A stretch of DNA of 64,000 nucleotides, from positions 210,038,746 to 210,102,745 of the forward strand of contig CM073590.1 in assembly GCA_037074705.1 (NCBI GenBank). Reading direction: 5' to 3'. The stretch is from Zhengitettix transpicula. Taxonomy: Eukaryota > Arthropoda > Insecta > Orthoptera > Tetrigidae. A model generated the notes under the pieces. It was not told the origin of the DNA and searched no databases. It worked only from the letters and a program-made list of their open reading frames with translations. The translations under genes were made by a program, and so were the position numbers. Positions within the stretch are counted from its first letter, which is position 1. Every line of letters begins with the position of its first letter. This document shows, piece by piece, positions 10,975-24,415 of this stretch.

Positions 10975-13186
10975 GCATATATTTCCTTATTTCTGATATA
11001 TATTTCCTCATTCTCAAATTTTGTAATTCATATGTTTATTCCAATTCTAATTCCCCAGGATTTAACGGGTATTTATTGTTCCAATTATTTTTTGGACTTC
11101 GAGATGAATGATTTTGATAATTTTGTAACCTTCTCACCCCTCTGCATACCGACGGGGACTGAACCAGCACCGATAGTGTCACCGTTTATCTCAGCTACAC
11201 CAAAATTTCGGATTCCAAACTAATATGTTTATTTTCGCCAATTTTTCTGATTAATAATTTTATTTTTAGTTATTATTTTTAGGAGTTTTATTTTCTGCAT
11301 GTTATATATAAAATTTAAGTATGTACTTAATTGATGTGTATGGCGATCCCTATGTAATTGATAGACGATTGACGGTACAAATCAAATGAAACAATTTATG
11401 GAAGCTCCTATGACACAATTACCGAATACGAAGCTATAAATGGAGAATCCACAACGACTATAATTGAATTAAGGAATATTTAACTCAGCGCGGGTCTGCA
11501 TATAAACGAATTTAACGTATTATTGAAAAATACGAAAACATTTTTTATAACGTGACATGACAAACAAATAAATCAATCAGATATTAGTCATATTAATTCA
11601 AAAGTCTTGAACAAATGTTTTTAAAAAGTTTTCAATTTAATATGACTGGTGATTATTTTATTTGTATTCCATTTCCAGGGTATATTTATCAGTCACCTTG
11701 TAAATATGAAAAATATTAAATAAATTTCTAAAGTATCTAGTTTTAGCAATATTTTTAACAACATTGTCGAATTATCCTTATTTTAAAAATTAAAAATTTG
11801 AGAAAATTATTAAAAAAATTAAAATCGGCTTGTATTAAATTGGGAAAATGTCAGAATTTATATACAAAAATTAAAATTTACAACTAAGTAACAAACATAA
11901 CGTTTCTTCTCCTTGTTTAGGGAACTCTTCAGATGTATATTTTTAAAGAAACAATCAAAATATGTTATAAATTGGAAGAAAACTAATTAACAGAAAAAAA
12001 TTAAACACGCTCTTTCAACTACCATTGTCGAAAAAACCTAATTATATTTTAGGAAATTATTAAATTATTTTTCTTCTTTAAGTAGCAACTAAAAAACATT
12101 GATAATAGAAAACAAAAACATCAATAAATTTAATTTCGTTATATAGTGCGAATTTGCATATATTCCTCACAGCACGTAAGGATCTTGTCTTTATCACGTT
12201 CACTAAATACAGATGCAACAAGTTTATTTACGCCATAGAAACTATACGGAATGTATGGTCAGAAAGAGAAAAAGACACCTTTTTAGAGTTTAGAAATTTG
12301 GCCAAGGAATTCTTTTAGAATAATTCTAGCCAATTTTTCGGTTTCAGGCTTTCCAGCAGCTTTTAAACCTGTACAGGGAGTTCCTGGTTCACGTGTCCTT
12401 GCCTCGGAAATAAGAGAACCAATTTTTTTTTTGCTATTGATAAAACATCAAAAAAACCTTTTGTAGTCTATTATTCCACAAAGTACTTTTTTCATGGATT
12501 TTATGCACCGATTTTTTATGATTTTGTTACGAAACAGCGATTTCTGAGCTATACGTGGTACATACGTTCCTTTATCTTTCCACCAAGGCTACAACTTAAA
12601 TAAATCCCCAATACTTCTGGAATGATTATTAAAGCGTCTTGTAATCTAATCGCACATTTGACCGGCTTTCATGAAGTGATATGGCCTTTATTATTTGCGT
12701 ATATACGTTTTTTTTGTGAGGCCCTCTGCTTTTAAACGTCATAAAGTAATGTTATTACAATGGAAGTCTCCTTAAGATTTTTATTTGCATTGGTTTGGTA
12801 ATATTTCGTATTTCCAATAGTTTGTTTTGTAGCAAGACAAAATAATGAGGAGGAAAGTGGCAGCAAATTTCAGCTACAAACTTAAAAATTAATTTTGATG
12901 TGAAGTAATGTTATGCGTATGCAAATTCCATCGATTGTAAGGTTAATATTATCGCGAATGTCTCCTTGGCAACTCATGCAGTTGCATTGATTGCGTAATC
13001 TCCTCGCTTATCTGGCCCTCGGGCGGCCTTGCGCAAGTCTCTGAATTTGACATCCTTCAGATAACTTATCTTCGTCATGGATGCACCAACAGCCAAAAAC
13101 AACTGAAACTCTCTATCCGAAACCGTAACGGTTTCCATTAATGAATAAAAATCGCGTGTATAATTGTTATTTTATTTTACGTACCT
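10975..13186. other. Intergenic DNA, no gene seen
   Basis: AT-rich, with a somewhat GC-richer patch near 12950-13140. Overlapping short frames at 10929-11223 have no recognised homology. Nothing repeats elsewhere in the window that I can detect. Confidence 0.45.
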
Positions 13187-13980
13187 GTATATAAAAAATA
13201 ATAATGTATCGTTGTTTGTTTATTCCGTATGAGTTTTTATACTATTCTTCCGATTGCAATGAAACTTTGGCAAATTGTGCGGACGCCCGCGAACGACTCT
13301 GTCAGTCTCTGGAAGATTTAAGGTTACTTCCTTCGCCCCAAGGATGGATATTTTAAGGCATGCAAATACGTACGATATTTTCTTTGAATAATTATTTTTA
13401 TGGGCCAATGAGATAAGTAGTTTCTCCCTATGTTGTTTGCATATAATGTCAACCCCTTTTGACAGAGGATTGGAGTACTCCTAGTGGCCTTTAATAAAAA
13501 TAACGCAAAAACAACCGAGATTTGTGGATATTCCGGGGTTATGGAAATCGATGAGTTTAATTCTGACATTAATCATACTGGTTGACTTATACTTCAGCCC
13601 CTATGGTTGGACGGGGTTGGAATGTGTAGAACATAAATCCGCGTTCAGTCTTAAACACGTGGATATAAATTTTGTGCATACGTTACTTATGATCCGGGAA
13701 CAAACACTGCTTGAGTAAAACACCCATAACACCTATAAGGGTGGTGGAAGGAGTGGAATTTTATTTTTCTTTCTAAATCCGCAACCTTTTGAGTGAAGAT
13801 TTTGGAGTTATAGAAGTTACTGAATTTAATTCTTACATTCGATATGCTGATTAATTTGTAGTCCAGTCTCTCGGAGTGGGAGTGGACGGGGGTGAAATAT
13901 GTGACACGTGGAACAATTTCTACCAAAGTTATACACATGTTTCTTACGACCGAGTAACAAACACTGGATGGATAAAACAC
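13187..13980. mobile_element. Helitron-like non-autonomous element, interior fragment
   Basis: Starts with an AT-rich segment and GTTTGTTTATTCCG-type words, as at the left end of the 23.75-kb Helitron. It then carries two degenerate copies of an internal unit (about 13540-13726 and 13801-13976). Each has GATGAGTTTAATTCTGACAT-like and GAACAAACACTG-like blocks. The same GAACAAACACTG-type block occurs in the 59.2-kb element. The right end is cut by the SINE-like copy at 13981, and no CTAG terminus is present. The short frames inside are not coding. Confidence 0.6.
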
Positions 13981-14188
13981 TGTCCGACGTACCTAATGCA
14001 GATTTTTATAGGGTTTTCCCTGGATCACTTTTAGGCGAATTGCCGCGCAAGGTCCTTAAACTACAGTCCGAGGGCCCTAGTTAACCCTTGGCTACCTTGC
14101 TCTACCTTTCCGCATCCCCTCTTTCTGTTTCTTCCCTCTGCTATAAGAGGGGAGTTGCACCTATGTGGATTACCCTATCTGTCTACAC
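13981..14188 (+). mobile_element. SINE-like repeat, 5'-truncated, tail subfamily B
   Basis: Runs from a CCGACGTACCTAATGCAG-like block through AGTTAACCCTTGGCTACCTT to CTATAAGAGGGGAGTTGC and the TGTCTACAC end. It abuts the Helitron-like fragment on its left, so it may have inserted into that element. Confidence 0.8.
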
Positions 14189-16169
14189 TTTTCTTCTTCT
14201 TGTTCTTATGGGTGGGATATAAGGCATCGGTAGTATTATTTCTTCTCTCAAGGTACCACGAGTATTTTCACTTCTCTTAAGGTACCGGAGTATCAAATGT
14301 GCCGGTTTTTTATTCTTATTTACGTTAAATTATTTAAATAGAAATAATTAAATTTTTAAGTGTTTCAAATTTAGTGTATGTTCATTTCAATGCCATACTT
14401 GAGTTTCTCTGCGATTTGCTGAAAAATTTGCAACTGTGATTTTAGTAATACTAACCCCTAACGGAATGGTAGGAATACAGTTGGAAGACTTCATTTGTGA
14501 ACTCCATACTAGAAACCGCAACTGAAGCTTTAATGAAGCAGAATACTTGTGGTCCATCACTCTGACGTTTAAGACACTCACCTCCTATTCTCCTTGGGAA
14601 TAAAGGTTGTCGCGAACTTTAACAACTTGCAATGGGACTGCGTGTCTGAACAACATCTGAGCCTTAACATTTACATCAAATCGTAAAACATCGCCGCTTC
14701 GTCCTCCCATACAGTCGTAGGGTGCCATATTACTCGCTTTAAGCTCGAACGAACGATGTCTAAAAATAACGGCTAGTTTTGTTCTGTCTCCAGATGATGG
14801 AATTAAATAGCAACCTCTGTTTTATATCTATATATTTCAACTGCTGATCGCTGATTTTTTTCCTAGCGACTTCTGATCCTTTTGCAAACTGACACGACAT
14901 CCAAATACAATTGACTAATCTCCTCGTGAATATATTCAGATGTCCCGATATAATCCTAGTAAACATACTACGAAATTAAAATAATTTTAGTACCAGAAAG
15001 GGCTCAAAATTTGTTAACAATAATAAATTAATGAGAAATCCCCACTAATGAGTTCCCCCGACAGAACTACATGCTACAGTGTACAAAGCCGCTAATGACC
15101 TTAACAGTGGATGCGACTATAAATAAAACAAAATAAAAATAATAAATTTGATACCGAGATAATGTGTAATATTTAGAGCAGATATTAAATTTAGAGTTCT
15201 TTAGTTTCAATTTTTTAATCACGTAAAAGAATAATTCTAGCTCCCTAGCAAACACATTATTTTAAATTATTATTTTTATCTTGCAAAACATATAATTATT
15301 TAATTAAGAATGTATTATATATATTTTTGTGAAAACTAGATTCCATTTCAATTTCGTTTCAATGGTTTCAAGACTCCATACCAAGAAATTAACATAAATT
15401 AAAATATTAACATAAGAGAGAATAATTATTCTGAGTCTTTGGTTTCTCATTTAACAAAAACAATTGTTTGTTTTCTTACACTGATTCATTTTTAATATCG
15501 TTCCTCATTTGGTACAAGAACTGTACATTTTTTAAATGTCCGCTACATACTATAAAGGCCAAACTTGCCATGGTTGCAGCGCAGTGATAAAAAAATGCAG
15601 CCAGATGTCAATGCGAATTTCCCAGAGCTCCTACCAAATTAAAGTAAGTTATAGTATACTGTTACGTAGTGTACGAGTAATTACAAGTAATTTATCTGAA
15701 TTCAGTAAATTTCACAAAAAGTTGAGGACGTATTAAGTTCTAATATCACATCGCACTGAATCAGACCATAATTTCAGTAGTCACAAATACCAATATTCCC
15801 TGCAGCTGCTGTACTGAATTGAATTGTATTACCGTAACTCATCGGTAGCCACATACAATATTACTATTTATATATTTTAATAGCAATGGCTGCTTCGTAT
15901 TTAGAATGCGGACTGACAGGCGCCAGTTTCTATATATTTTATGGCTACGATATTTTTATAACCATAAATACCTAACTTATGAACATTATAATACTTCTTC
16001 TCTACAACCAAATAACGCTTTGTTTTATTTTATAGAAAATTGAGACACAATTATGGAATGCCGCGAGGGTTAGACTGGCATATTCGTGTTTGTTTTCCCT
16101 GAATTGCGCAAGTACTGTTTATACTAATAAAATAAACTGTTTATAATAATAAATAAATACCAATTTTAA
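14189..16169. other. Intergenic DNA, no gene seen
   Basis: No recognisable gene or repeat. Short frames at 14387-14581, 14760-14966, 15067-15255 (minus) and 15536-15736 (plus) have no motif I can name. Confidence 0.45.
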
Positions 16170-16179
16170 GTCATAAATT

Positions 16180-16360
16180 TTTTTTTATAAAATTAACAAC
16201 GTTTCATCTCATAATTTGTGATCTAATCGGGTTCATTTTTTAAAAAAAAATTGATGGACAGGTCTTCTATATTTTTCATCAACGGCAGTCCATAAAAAAC
16301 TTGAAACTGATAAGGTTGCAAATTAAGCGATGAAACGTTTTTAATTTAATAAATTGTTAC
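16180..16360. mobile_element. Foldback element with a pair of hammerhead-like cores
   Basis: Two outward-pointing cores lie about 100 bp apart. Plus: CTGATAA (16307-16313), then GTTGC/GCGAT (16315-16319 with 16327-16331, five pairs including two wobbles), then GAAAC (16332-16336). Minus: a CCGATTA-like box, stem ATC/GAT, then GAAAC (rc 16201-16205) and GTTGTT. Both CTGANGA boxes are mutated, so the pair is probably inactive. Similar AAATTA loops link it to the 26.7-kb and 49.1-kb loci. Confidence 0.65.
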
Positions 16361-17639
16361 TTTTGATTACGTATAATTGGCTGATGTTTATTTATTTCTT
16401 ATTTTTCTCAATAGTCAGAATACATATTTATATATATTGTTTACACATTTAAATTTTCTGTTAATTGAGAATATTTAGGTAATAAACGGATGTATTTATT
16501 CCTGTGTTTAATGGTACTATTTAGAGTACTTTGTAAAAGTATAGTTTATTGATTTTATTGAAGCTATTGAAACTGCTGAAGAAGAATATGTCTGGAAAAA
16601 ACGTTAGAGAAGGCAGATTCATGGTGCGGAAGACGGAGTCCAATAGTAAAGAGCGAGCTAATCACCTCTGGAGCTTCTTATATAAATTAAATAAAACTAA
16701 ATTTGAATACTGATCCATCATCTCACAGAATATCGTAGAAATTAAATTGAGTTTACAAACATAGTTCATACGTTTATATTAGGCCATAGTTTCTTTATTT
16801 CATAATTTATGGATGAAACTTCAAAGATTATTTTCATTAAAAGACTAATGCGATTTCTTTCAACTGGGAATTATGTCGAATTTACCTATCCAGAAAATTT
16901 CTACGATTATATTGGTATAGATTTGTTTCAGTGACACTCATCTCACCCTCATGTCGGAGAAGTTTTTCTTTACTCATTAATTAAGAAAAACGTTCATTTA
17001 CGAATTTTAATTTAGAGGAATATAGCAAATGGAAAATGATAATAATAGGTTATGGTCTCTTTTCGCATGACTTTCGTATCCATTTCAAGTGAAATGTAAA
17101 TTTTAGTTCATTCAGGAGGCACAGGATTTATTTTTTTGGATAATTTGTAGCTGTAGCTATCCGATAACATGTCATTTTAATATGTTAGACGTGAAGCAAT
17201 TTCGAATTATTTTCCGTCCAATGAGATAATACGTAAAACCTCATAGTTCCGTATCTGAATAACAGTATTCTCGTTCAACGTACTTTTATAGATGTGTAAA
17301 TGTTTCTAATATATTGGTTGGTGTTTCGTTCTTTCTAATACTTTACAAATATCAACTTATAAAATCTATTGCGTAGTAGTTACAGTCCCATGTTAAAAAT
17401 GCTTTTTGAAGTAATAAAATTTACATATAGGTAAGAAAATTGAAGCCTAATCAGATGATGCACGACAGTGTTTTTAGTTATGATAGATTGATTTTGTATT
17501 CTAGTACAAAACAAAAATATTCTTAATCTTAGGGCTCAGTTAATATCTAAAGCAGTCATTAAGAAGTTTATCAGTCAGATTATTGCCACTCGTATGATTA
17601 TTTTATAAATGTTTGGATGAAGGATAATTATAGTCGGGC
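16361..17639. other. Intergenic DNA, no gene seen
   Basis: AT-rich, no gene. A CTGAAGAAGAATATGTCTGG stretch followed by AAAAAACGTT at about 16575-16605 may be a very decayed end of the hammerhead-like family. Confidence 0.45.
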
Positions 17640-17850
17640 GAGTGCCGTGAGGGGTTGTGGGTTCAGGACCCACGAGACGCAGAGTATCGATCGTCTGCTC
17701 TTTGGCGCACGATGTGGGTCAACACGAACTGCGCGAGCCCGAACCCGACAAAGGGCAACCGTACAAGCCCGACCCGATTAGGATTAAGTGTCATGGCAAC
17801 AGTAAAGATTTGCACTACTTTCAGATATCTCCGCTGAGTATTAGTTTCAG
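17640..17850. other. GC-richer block, possible decayed SINE
   Basis: A short GC-rich patch containing GTGGGTTCAGGACCCAC, which recalls a tRNA T-arm but has no matching box A. Two overlapping plus frames of 60-67 codons are rich in R, P and S, as expected from GC composition. Identity unknown. Confidence 0.3.
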
Positions 17851-18837
17851 TCTAGACTGATTCTACGATACTTCCGGCTAGTTGTTGCATCCGACAGACT
17901 GCAATCAGAGCTCGGACCAGATTTACAAAACAAAAGTACGGATATGAGAATGGTAATATCCACCTCTTACTATATAAATAAAAAAATCAGGATGTTCTAA
18001 ACATATTAATTGAAGTTTTGCGCGAACTTATCTGTATACATAAAATCATAGTTTTGCCCTACACCGTTTACAATCGAGTACTTTAGTTTATCTTTACGTT
18101 ATATGCGTAATGGATCAGTCTGTCTGGCTCGTCACTTGTGCGTGCCAGTGTTTCCTAATCTAGTTCCATGAAGAACTGTTAGAAACGTCGAACTATTTCT
18201 CTCTTCCAGACACCGGAAAACCTGATCAACGATATTCAAATCTAAGGAGCTATCAAGGATGAAAGATGGAAGTCAAAGTTGCGAATAGTTTACGACGTCA
18301 CACAAGCAGATTTCGCAGGTGATAGAATAATTTAAAGAAATCTTTCCGCCATATTTATTAAGTAGTTTGGCAAATTTGGAAACAATATACAGTTTCGGAC
18401 AAACGGAAACGCTTATCTGCATTAGAAATAACGAATACAAAATAAACGTAAACGACAGATTAACGACTTGCGAAACATGTTTGAGAAAAAAATTATGATA
18501 TTAAGCTCAAAGAATTTTTATTACATACGTACTACTGGAATTTTTATGCCAATAATTTCTCACATTTTAACGTATATTAAATACTAATTTATCAGAAGTA
18601 CTGCAAGTATGATCTTTTAATACTTTTCATATAACAATGAAAGATTTTTGTGGGAAATTATTATTAAATAAACGATGGAAATCGTATCCGAATATATTTT
18701 TTGGAATTTTATAAAATAAAAAGATAATTAAACTGTTTTGGTCCTTGAATTATTCTTTGTTTTAATTCCAAATGAATTTTTTTATAATAATAATAAAGAC
18801 AGCCAAATAGAGACAATAGAAGTCATAATATAAATGA

Positions 18838-18885
18838 CACACAACGTTTCTGGAACCTTATTCCTTTCAGACGTAATTTTTTTCA
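18838..18885 (-). repeat. Hammerhead-like repeat end (decayed)
   Basis: The minus strand reads GTCTGAAAGGAATAAGG, then TTCC, A and GAAAC, ending in GTTGTGTGTC. The GGAA/TTCC stem and GAAAC box are intact, but the CTGANGA box has lost bases. The end matches the 52.5-kb palindrome family (GTTGTGTGGTA). Confidence 0.5.
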
Positions 18886-19589
18886 CTTGTTTATAATATT
18901 ATTCAAGAGAAAAACAAATGCTTTCAATCGAGATTCATCACTACAGTCCGTCTTGATCCTTTAATTTTTTATACTCTCATTTAATAAAACGCAACTTGGT
19001 GTTTTACACAGTAAAACTAGTATTATAGACCAACCCTTTCTTTGTTAATTTTTCTTCCAAGACAGTAATTATCTAAATTTTGTCCAATGACAACTTAAAG
19101 CCATTTTCTGATAGTTTCAAATAAACATAATATTTTTTATTATTGCAACGGTAATTTAATTTAATTTTTGGGGACTAATTTAGAGTATGTTAAAAACTCC
19201 CAAGTAAAATTTAATATGGTTAATTTATATAGCTGGGTTTAAATGTTTTTACAGTGTGTATGGAAAAGTAGATTTTTTTGTATAAAGATGTCATAACTTT
19301 ATTTATCGTGCCTGATTCGCTATAAAAGCGCTCTTCAAATTAAACATTGTTTGTAATTAATTATGATGCATTATCGGGGTTGCATCCGAATTTTTACTAC
19401 ACACCGTCTCCACCGACTATGGCTGAGGTCGCCATGGAAACGTAGCGTATAAATAAATATTTAACCCATGTCTAAAGCAATTACTGTCGTCAGTCTGCCC
19501 TTTTTAAAACGCTTAAAGGTTGGAGTTTATTCGCGTATTATCTGAAATAACTAATAATATCTTAGGTTTTGCCTAAGTGCTGAAACTAC

Positions 19590-20045
19590 TCGACGGAAAG
19601 TGCCTCTGTGTCTCGTGTACATTACATCCAGGAGCGACACAGAGAGCACAGTCCGTTTGATATCATTATACGAGGTAAAAATCCTTTCTAGGTTCAGACC
19701 TCGTACCCTCGAATGTGGGTCCAGGATTATTAGTCTGGCAGCAGAGCAGACTGACATCAAACACTTGCACTTGCACAGCGGAGTTGCAGTGTGCAACAGG
19801 CTTAGCATACAGTCATCTCCGTGTGCCGAGGATAACTCAGCCTCGTAGATGAATGAATGCACTGGTCCAGCCAGCACTTTGGAGAGAGCCAACACGAACA
19901 ATGAAGCCTTATCTCGTCGAAGAAATGGGCCAACGCACGTGGTGACAACGAACAACTCGCAGATAAAAAAGATCCTAGACACTTCCTTTCCACCTGCTCT
20001 ATTACGCAGTCGGCGCTTCGTTGTTTTGCAGGCTCGGCCATTTAT
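19590..20045. other. GC-richer block with open frames on both strands, unidentified
   Basis: A patch of higher G+C carries a 143-codon minus frame (19551-19982), a 79-codon minus frame (19802-20041), and 82- and 68-codon plus frames. That all are open together suggests low stop density from composition rather than coding. I recognise no domain, signal peptide or membrane segment. It could be a single-copy conserved element or an old transposon. Confidence 0.3.
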
Positions 20046-20049
20046 CTTT

Positions 20050-22435
20050 GTATGAGTGAGTGGTCTAGCCTTTGTCTGGCTCGGCAGAAGTCATCTTTAA
20101 TCTTATGTCAAGATCATATGGATGAGACGTATTCCCAGCTAGGATTTGTTTGATTAGCGAGAAACAAAACTTTATACCACAGCGGGCACCAAAAAAAAAA
20201 GTAAATCCCCTGCAAAGTATTGTATTTCAAAATTATATAAACTAAAATAACATTTTCTTATGGTCCCTCAAATATCTAAACGTACGAAAACTAAATGAAA
20301 TTCATTTAATACACACTCATTTTTAATATTCTAGATATTATTTTATTCTTACGTCTGTTATTAATAATCAGGTATATTTAACATTTTTTTATAATTCAAA
20401 ACAAACTGGCTATGAATATTACTTATTAGGTTTCTACGGTAACCCGAACATCAAACTTATTGACATGTCTGCTATTCCTTATATACACATTACGATTTTA
20501 TTATCTTAAATCGCGTAACTAAAAATTTAAAGCATTTCTGTGGTGCAGATAACAATACAGTATTTTAAATTACTAAAATAAATAATATATTATAAAAAGT
20601 TAAATATTTAAAAAGATAAAAATTGGGCTTTTTTTGTCTTAAGCGGGGAAAGAAACAAAGAATATAATATTTCAAATCACTAATATATGCTAAAATGATT
20701 TCTTCATCTCACAAAATTTTGTAAAAGGAAAACAACAGCATTTTGGTGACCTACATGTTGCAAAAGAAGTAACATTAAGTTAATGCAACATTTAAAATAA
20801 AATCATAAAATAATTGTGACCATTATAATTAAAATTCTAAATCACAAATTTTTACAAAATATTGTATCAAAAGTTAAAAAATAATGTAGTATAAATAATG
20901 CATTAATTAAAGATATTTTTATGTGACTTGAATGTGTTTACTGTTGTTTTAACATGAAACATTTCTGAAAATCTGCTTTTCAATAAATTTTGTTCAATGT
21001 CTAATATTTTAACACTATTGCAATGAAATTCATGGATTTCTTGTAATTTAAGAATAGTGACAAAATTATGATATAAAGTTATATGATTGTTTGGACTAAT
21101 ATTATTTTAATTATGAATAATGTTAAATATATATGATTCATATTATAGAGTTCATTTGTCTGAAAAAAATATTTAACAATATTCCAAGGGTTACGAAGTA
21201 TACATATATATTTTTTTAACATTAAGGAAAAATCTGCATTTATGTAGTGACTGTTTTTTGGTTGCTCATAAAATATATAGACTCTTAAATTTTCCACATC
21301 CGCATGTAATTAAGTTTATAGAGCAGGTTGAAATATTCTAAGGAAAGGATTTCATGATTTGCGATGTTAAAATTTAGAACGTTTACTGACTTAATTAAAT
21401 GTTACTAGAAATAAAAATAAGAAGTTTAAAAATATTTTTAACGTTTTTAGCCTCGGTTACATATTTTGTTCCACCCAAAGTCATTTTGGATAATGGGAAA
21501 TGAATGGTCAATTCGGTGAACCGGGATCCACGGCGTTAAAACAGAGGACACATGGGCCTTTATCGCTTAAACCAATGAACGAGAATAATTATTATTTATA
21601 TTCTAGTACGAAGCTGGCTGTAGACTTTTTAACATTCGTTATGTGTCATTGTGGACTGTGGAATGAGAGTGGTGGGGATGCGTGCATTCCACTTTCTCCT
21701 CGTCTTCAGTATAATTAAATGTAGATTTGAATTTTTATTAATTCTATTGGTCCTTGGTTGACGAACAGAATACGTCATTACATGAAATTGTAAGCCCATA
21801 CTGTAAACTGTTATAATAACCTAGAACACAAATATTTCTATGTACAGTATAAATAAGGAAACAATACAATATTTACAGTTAATTAATAGTATTAAGATTG
21901 ATACATTTAAATAATTTCTATGAAACACAGAAAACGCTTTGAAGAATTCAGCATAATATTTACAATTATTTAATAATAATAAGAAAATACAATAAAATAA
22001 CTAAAATAAAATGAACTTAATTTTGCTAAGTTTACAGTACAATATATTTACAGAGTATTCTTGCAAATTTATGTTTAAAAAATTCTTAAAGGAAAATAAA
22101 GCAATCAAATGGATATGGAACTACACACTATAAACAGACAATCATTTAGGAAGTTATAAAATGGTATTAATGGCCGCAAGAATCATGACAACTAAATCAT
22201 ATTAATAAGTACAGGGAATTGAAGAATAGAATAATAATGAATGAGAAAGCGTGAATAGAGGGAATTGAGATAAAAAATAATAAAAGACTAAAAAGCGAGC
22301 CAAAGTTCATAGAAGATTTCTGAATAGAAAAGCGAATTGTCCTTCAAATTATTTTCTCATTTTGATAACTTCCATCTTATTTGTAATGTATGTTGCAATG
22401 TGTAAAATCTGAAACGTTACCTGAACATCCAACCG
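20050..22435. other. Intergenic DNA, no gene seen
   Basis: Very AT-rich. The small frames at 21079-21297 (minus) and 21500-21718 (plus) are unsupported. No repeat of the window's families is detected. Confidence 0.5.
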
Positions 22436-22439
22436 GGTT

Positions 22440-22500
22440 TGTTTATTGTTAGCTGAACCTGATGACGTATATAACAACGAGAAACATGTGACGTTTCACG
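22440..22500 (+). ncRNA. Hammerhead-like core, single
   Basis: A perfect CTGATGA (22459-22465) is followed by CGT, an 8-nt loop and ACG (22466-22468 with 22477-22479), one A, then GAAAC (22481-22485). Unlike the other copies, the spare base is on the 3' side of the stem. The base after a minimal stem III would be G, which is not allowed at the cleavage position, so self-cleavage is doubtful. A CGTTTC box on the opposite strand follows closely. Confidence 0.55.
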
Positions 22501-23715
22501 GCCAACGCCATTCACATTTTCCTTGATTCTGTATTAATTATCCATTCTCTGAATGCAAACGTCAAATATAAGAAACTTAAAACACGTGCGCCATTATTCT
22601 GCTACTGTGTTTTGCGGCGGCTTCAAAACAATTCGCAGGTATAAATCATCTCTTTGCAGCAAACGCTTTGCACAGGCACGTGCAGACCTTTGATATTTAT
22701 TTTTACTGCGTCATCCAATTTTGATAATCAATTGTCTTGTTTCTGACACATTGACTGTCATTCAGATATTTTCTTGTTGTGTCACCAGTTAAAAGTAACT
22801 TTGATATCCACAAAAGCGAACTATACAGAGATCAAATGTAACGCTCTCAATTAAAAACATTTTTTCTCCGCTTAATTAAGTACAGAGTCTCCCTTGACAT
22901 TTTAGATAGATCAAAATAGATTTTTTAAGTGACTTAGGGGAGTAACTTTTGCGTTGTCAACGATTCATTCGCGATCCAGCGTATAGGGAGGGGTAGTTTC
23001 ATACGTTACCTGAATATCTCAGCTAAATAACCCCACTGAACGTAGGGGTGAGTTTTGTTGGTTCAAGAACACGCCATATTATAATATATATAACGGGTGA
23101 AGCGTTGACAGACTTGGAGTATTTTTCCGGAAACTGAAACTTTTTTTGAAATCATAGCGAATTACAGTTTATGAATAAGTTGCTATCATGCAGAAAAATT
23201 AAAATAGTGAAAAATATCAAACATACCTTTTTACCTTCAATATTTACGTTATGTTGAATTCTTTTCAGCGACGCCATTTCGTCATTATCATACTCAAATC
23301 CGTATAAATACGAGACACGACGAGAAGAAATAATCTCACGCATCACGGGGAAAAAAAGGTATTAAAGTTTAGTAAATGAGGATCATGCAAAACAGTCAAC
23401 AATTGTAACAGAGAAAATTTCAACGTTGTCAGCGGAGCACCGGAAAGAAGAACGTTGAACAGTCTGTGCCGGTGTCGTCTTCCTTGAATGAAGGGACAAT
23501 GACACATTAGGCTCGTGCATTATTTTAATTTGGTTTAAGAACCTGACAATCGAGTTTCAACAACTCTTGGATGAAATTTTCTCTATCTGACGGTCGCCGT
23601 CACAACACTACAGCAACTCTTTGAATATGCACGTTACGTACTTCCTCGTCCATAATGACGTCATTGTTGTGCTGTCCAAGGAGTACTTTGAGCATTATAC
23701 AAGTACGAAGTGCAA
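22501..23715. other. Intergenic DNA, no gene seen
   Basis: Mixed composition with a few GC-richer stretches (22940-23060, 23390-23700). There is no recognisable coding or repeat signal. A 64-codon minus frame at 23152-23346 is unsupported. Confidence 0.45.
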
Positions 23716-23717
23716 GA

Positions 23718-23752
23718 TTATATATATGTATATATATATATATATATATGTA
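23718..23752. repeat. (TA)n microsatellite flanking Helitron 5' end
   Basis: A TA dinucleotide run with a few G interruptions directly precedes the TC start of the Helitron-like element. A longer TA run follows the element, as if it had inserted into a TA microsatellite. Confidence 0.85.
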
Positions 23753-24350
23753 TCTATATAATAAAAAAGGATGTATATTTGTATGTATGTATGTATGAAT
23801 TTACGTTGTTTTTTATACAAATTTTATCGCGTGGACAGAATGCAACAAAAATTGGTATACGTATTCTGCCAAAATCGAGAACCGGTACTGTGGGGGTGAC
23901 AAACCTATAGTATAAAGGTGGAAAGAAATATAATTAAAAACCATTATCATTAAATGTTAAATTACTGCGCGCCAAGAGACAATGACGTCACGCGAGAGAA
24001 AGACGTTACTACGCAACGAACAAAGGAAATTCTCCTTTATCAGGAATGAAATAAAGCAGAAATATTTTCTTTAAATAAAAAATATAATTTTATACAGCAA
24101 TACTCCATCGAATGATAATAAAGAAGAATACGAATTACTTTACCATCCTTGCGGAAAATGTAAGTTAATTTTCACGCTGTATTAGTTGTGAGTCTAGCTA
24201 ACAATTTCATCAATATAATATTTCGTAATATATGAAGACTGAGTGACAATTATATCCTGAAATACTCAAGGAATATATTTAAGTATTCAATTAAATACTT
24301 TTTCGAGTTTATATAAATAAGTACACGAGCAACGCCGGGCAACCAGCTAG
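23753..24350 (+). mobile_element. Non-autonomous Helitron-like element, both ends visible
   Basis: The 5' end is TCTATATAATAAAAAAGG and the 3' end is CGCCGGGCAACCAGCTAG followed by T. This is the known Helitron pattern of 5' TC, a 3' hairpin near the end, CTRR, and insertion between A and T. The interior has a GTATGTATGTATG run near the 5' end and a TGGTATACGTATTCTG / ACTGTGGGGGTGAC block shared with the 13.2- and 59.2-kb elements. At about 598 bp it has no RepHel coding capacity, so it would depend on proteins from elsewhere. The hairpin stem is imperfect in this copy. Confidence 0.78.
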
Positions 24351-24353
24351 TAT

Positions 24354-24354
24354 G

Positions 24355-24410
<56 letters not shown>
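24354..24410. repeat. (TA)n microsatellite
   Basis: A long, nearly pure TA tract directly after the Helitron 3' end. Confidence 0.92.

Positions 24411-24415
<5 letters not shown>

Noticed and set aside
17640..17700. tRNA-like T-arm GTGGGTTCAGGACCCAC
   Set aside because: No box A, acceptor or anticodon arm can be drawn, so no tRNA is called.
18164..18192. CATGAAGAACTGTTAGAAACG as a hammerhead-like core
   Set aside because: The possible stem is only AAC/GTT with a one-base loop and the first box is broken. Too weak to call.
19551..19982. 143-codon minus-strand frame
   Set aside because: No domain recognised, overlapped by open frames on both strands in a GC-rich patch. Composition is the simpler explanation.
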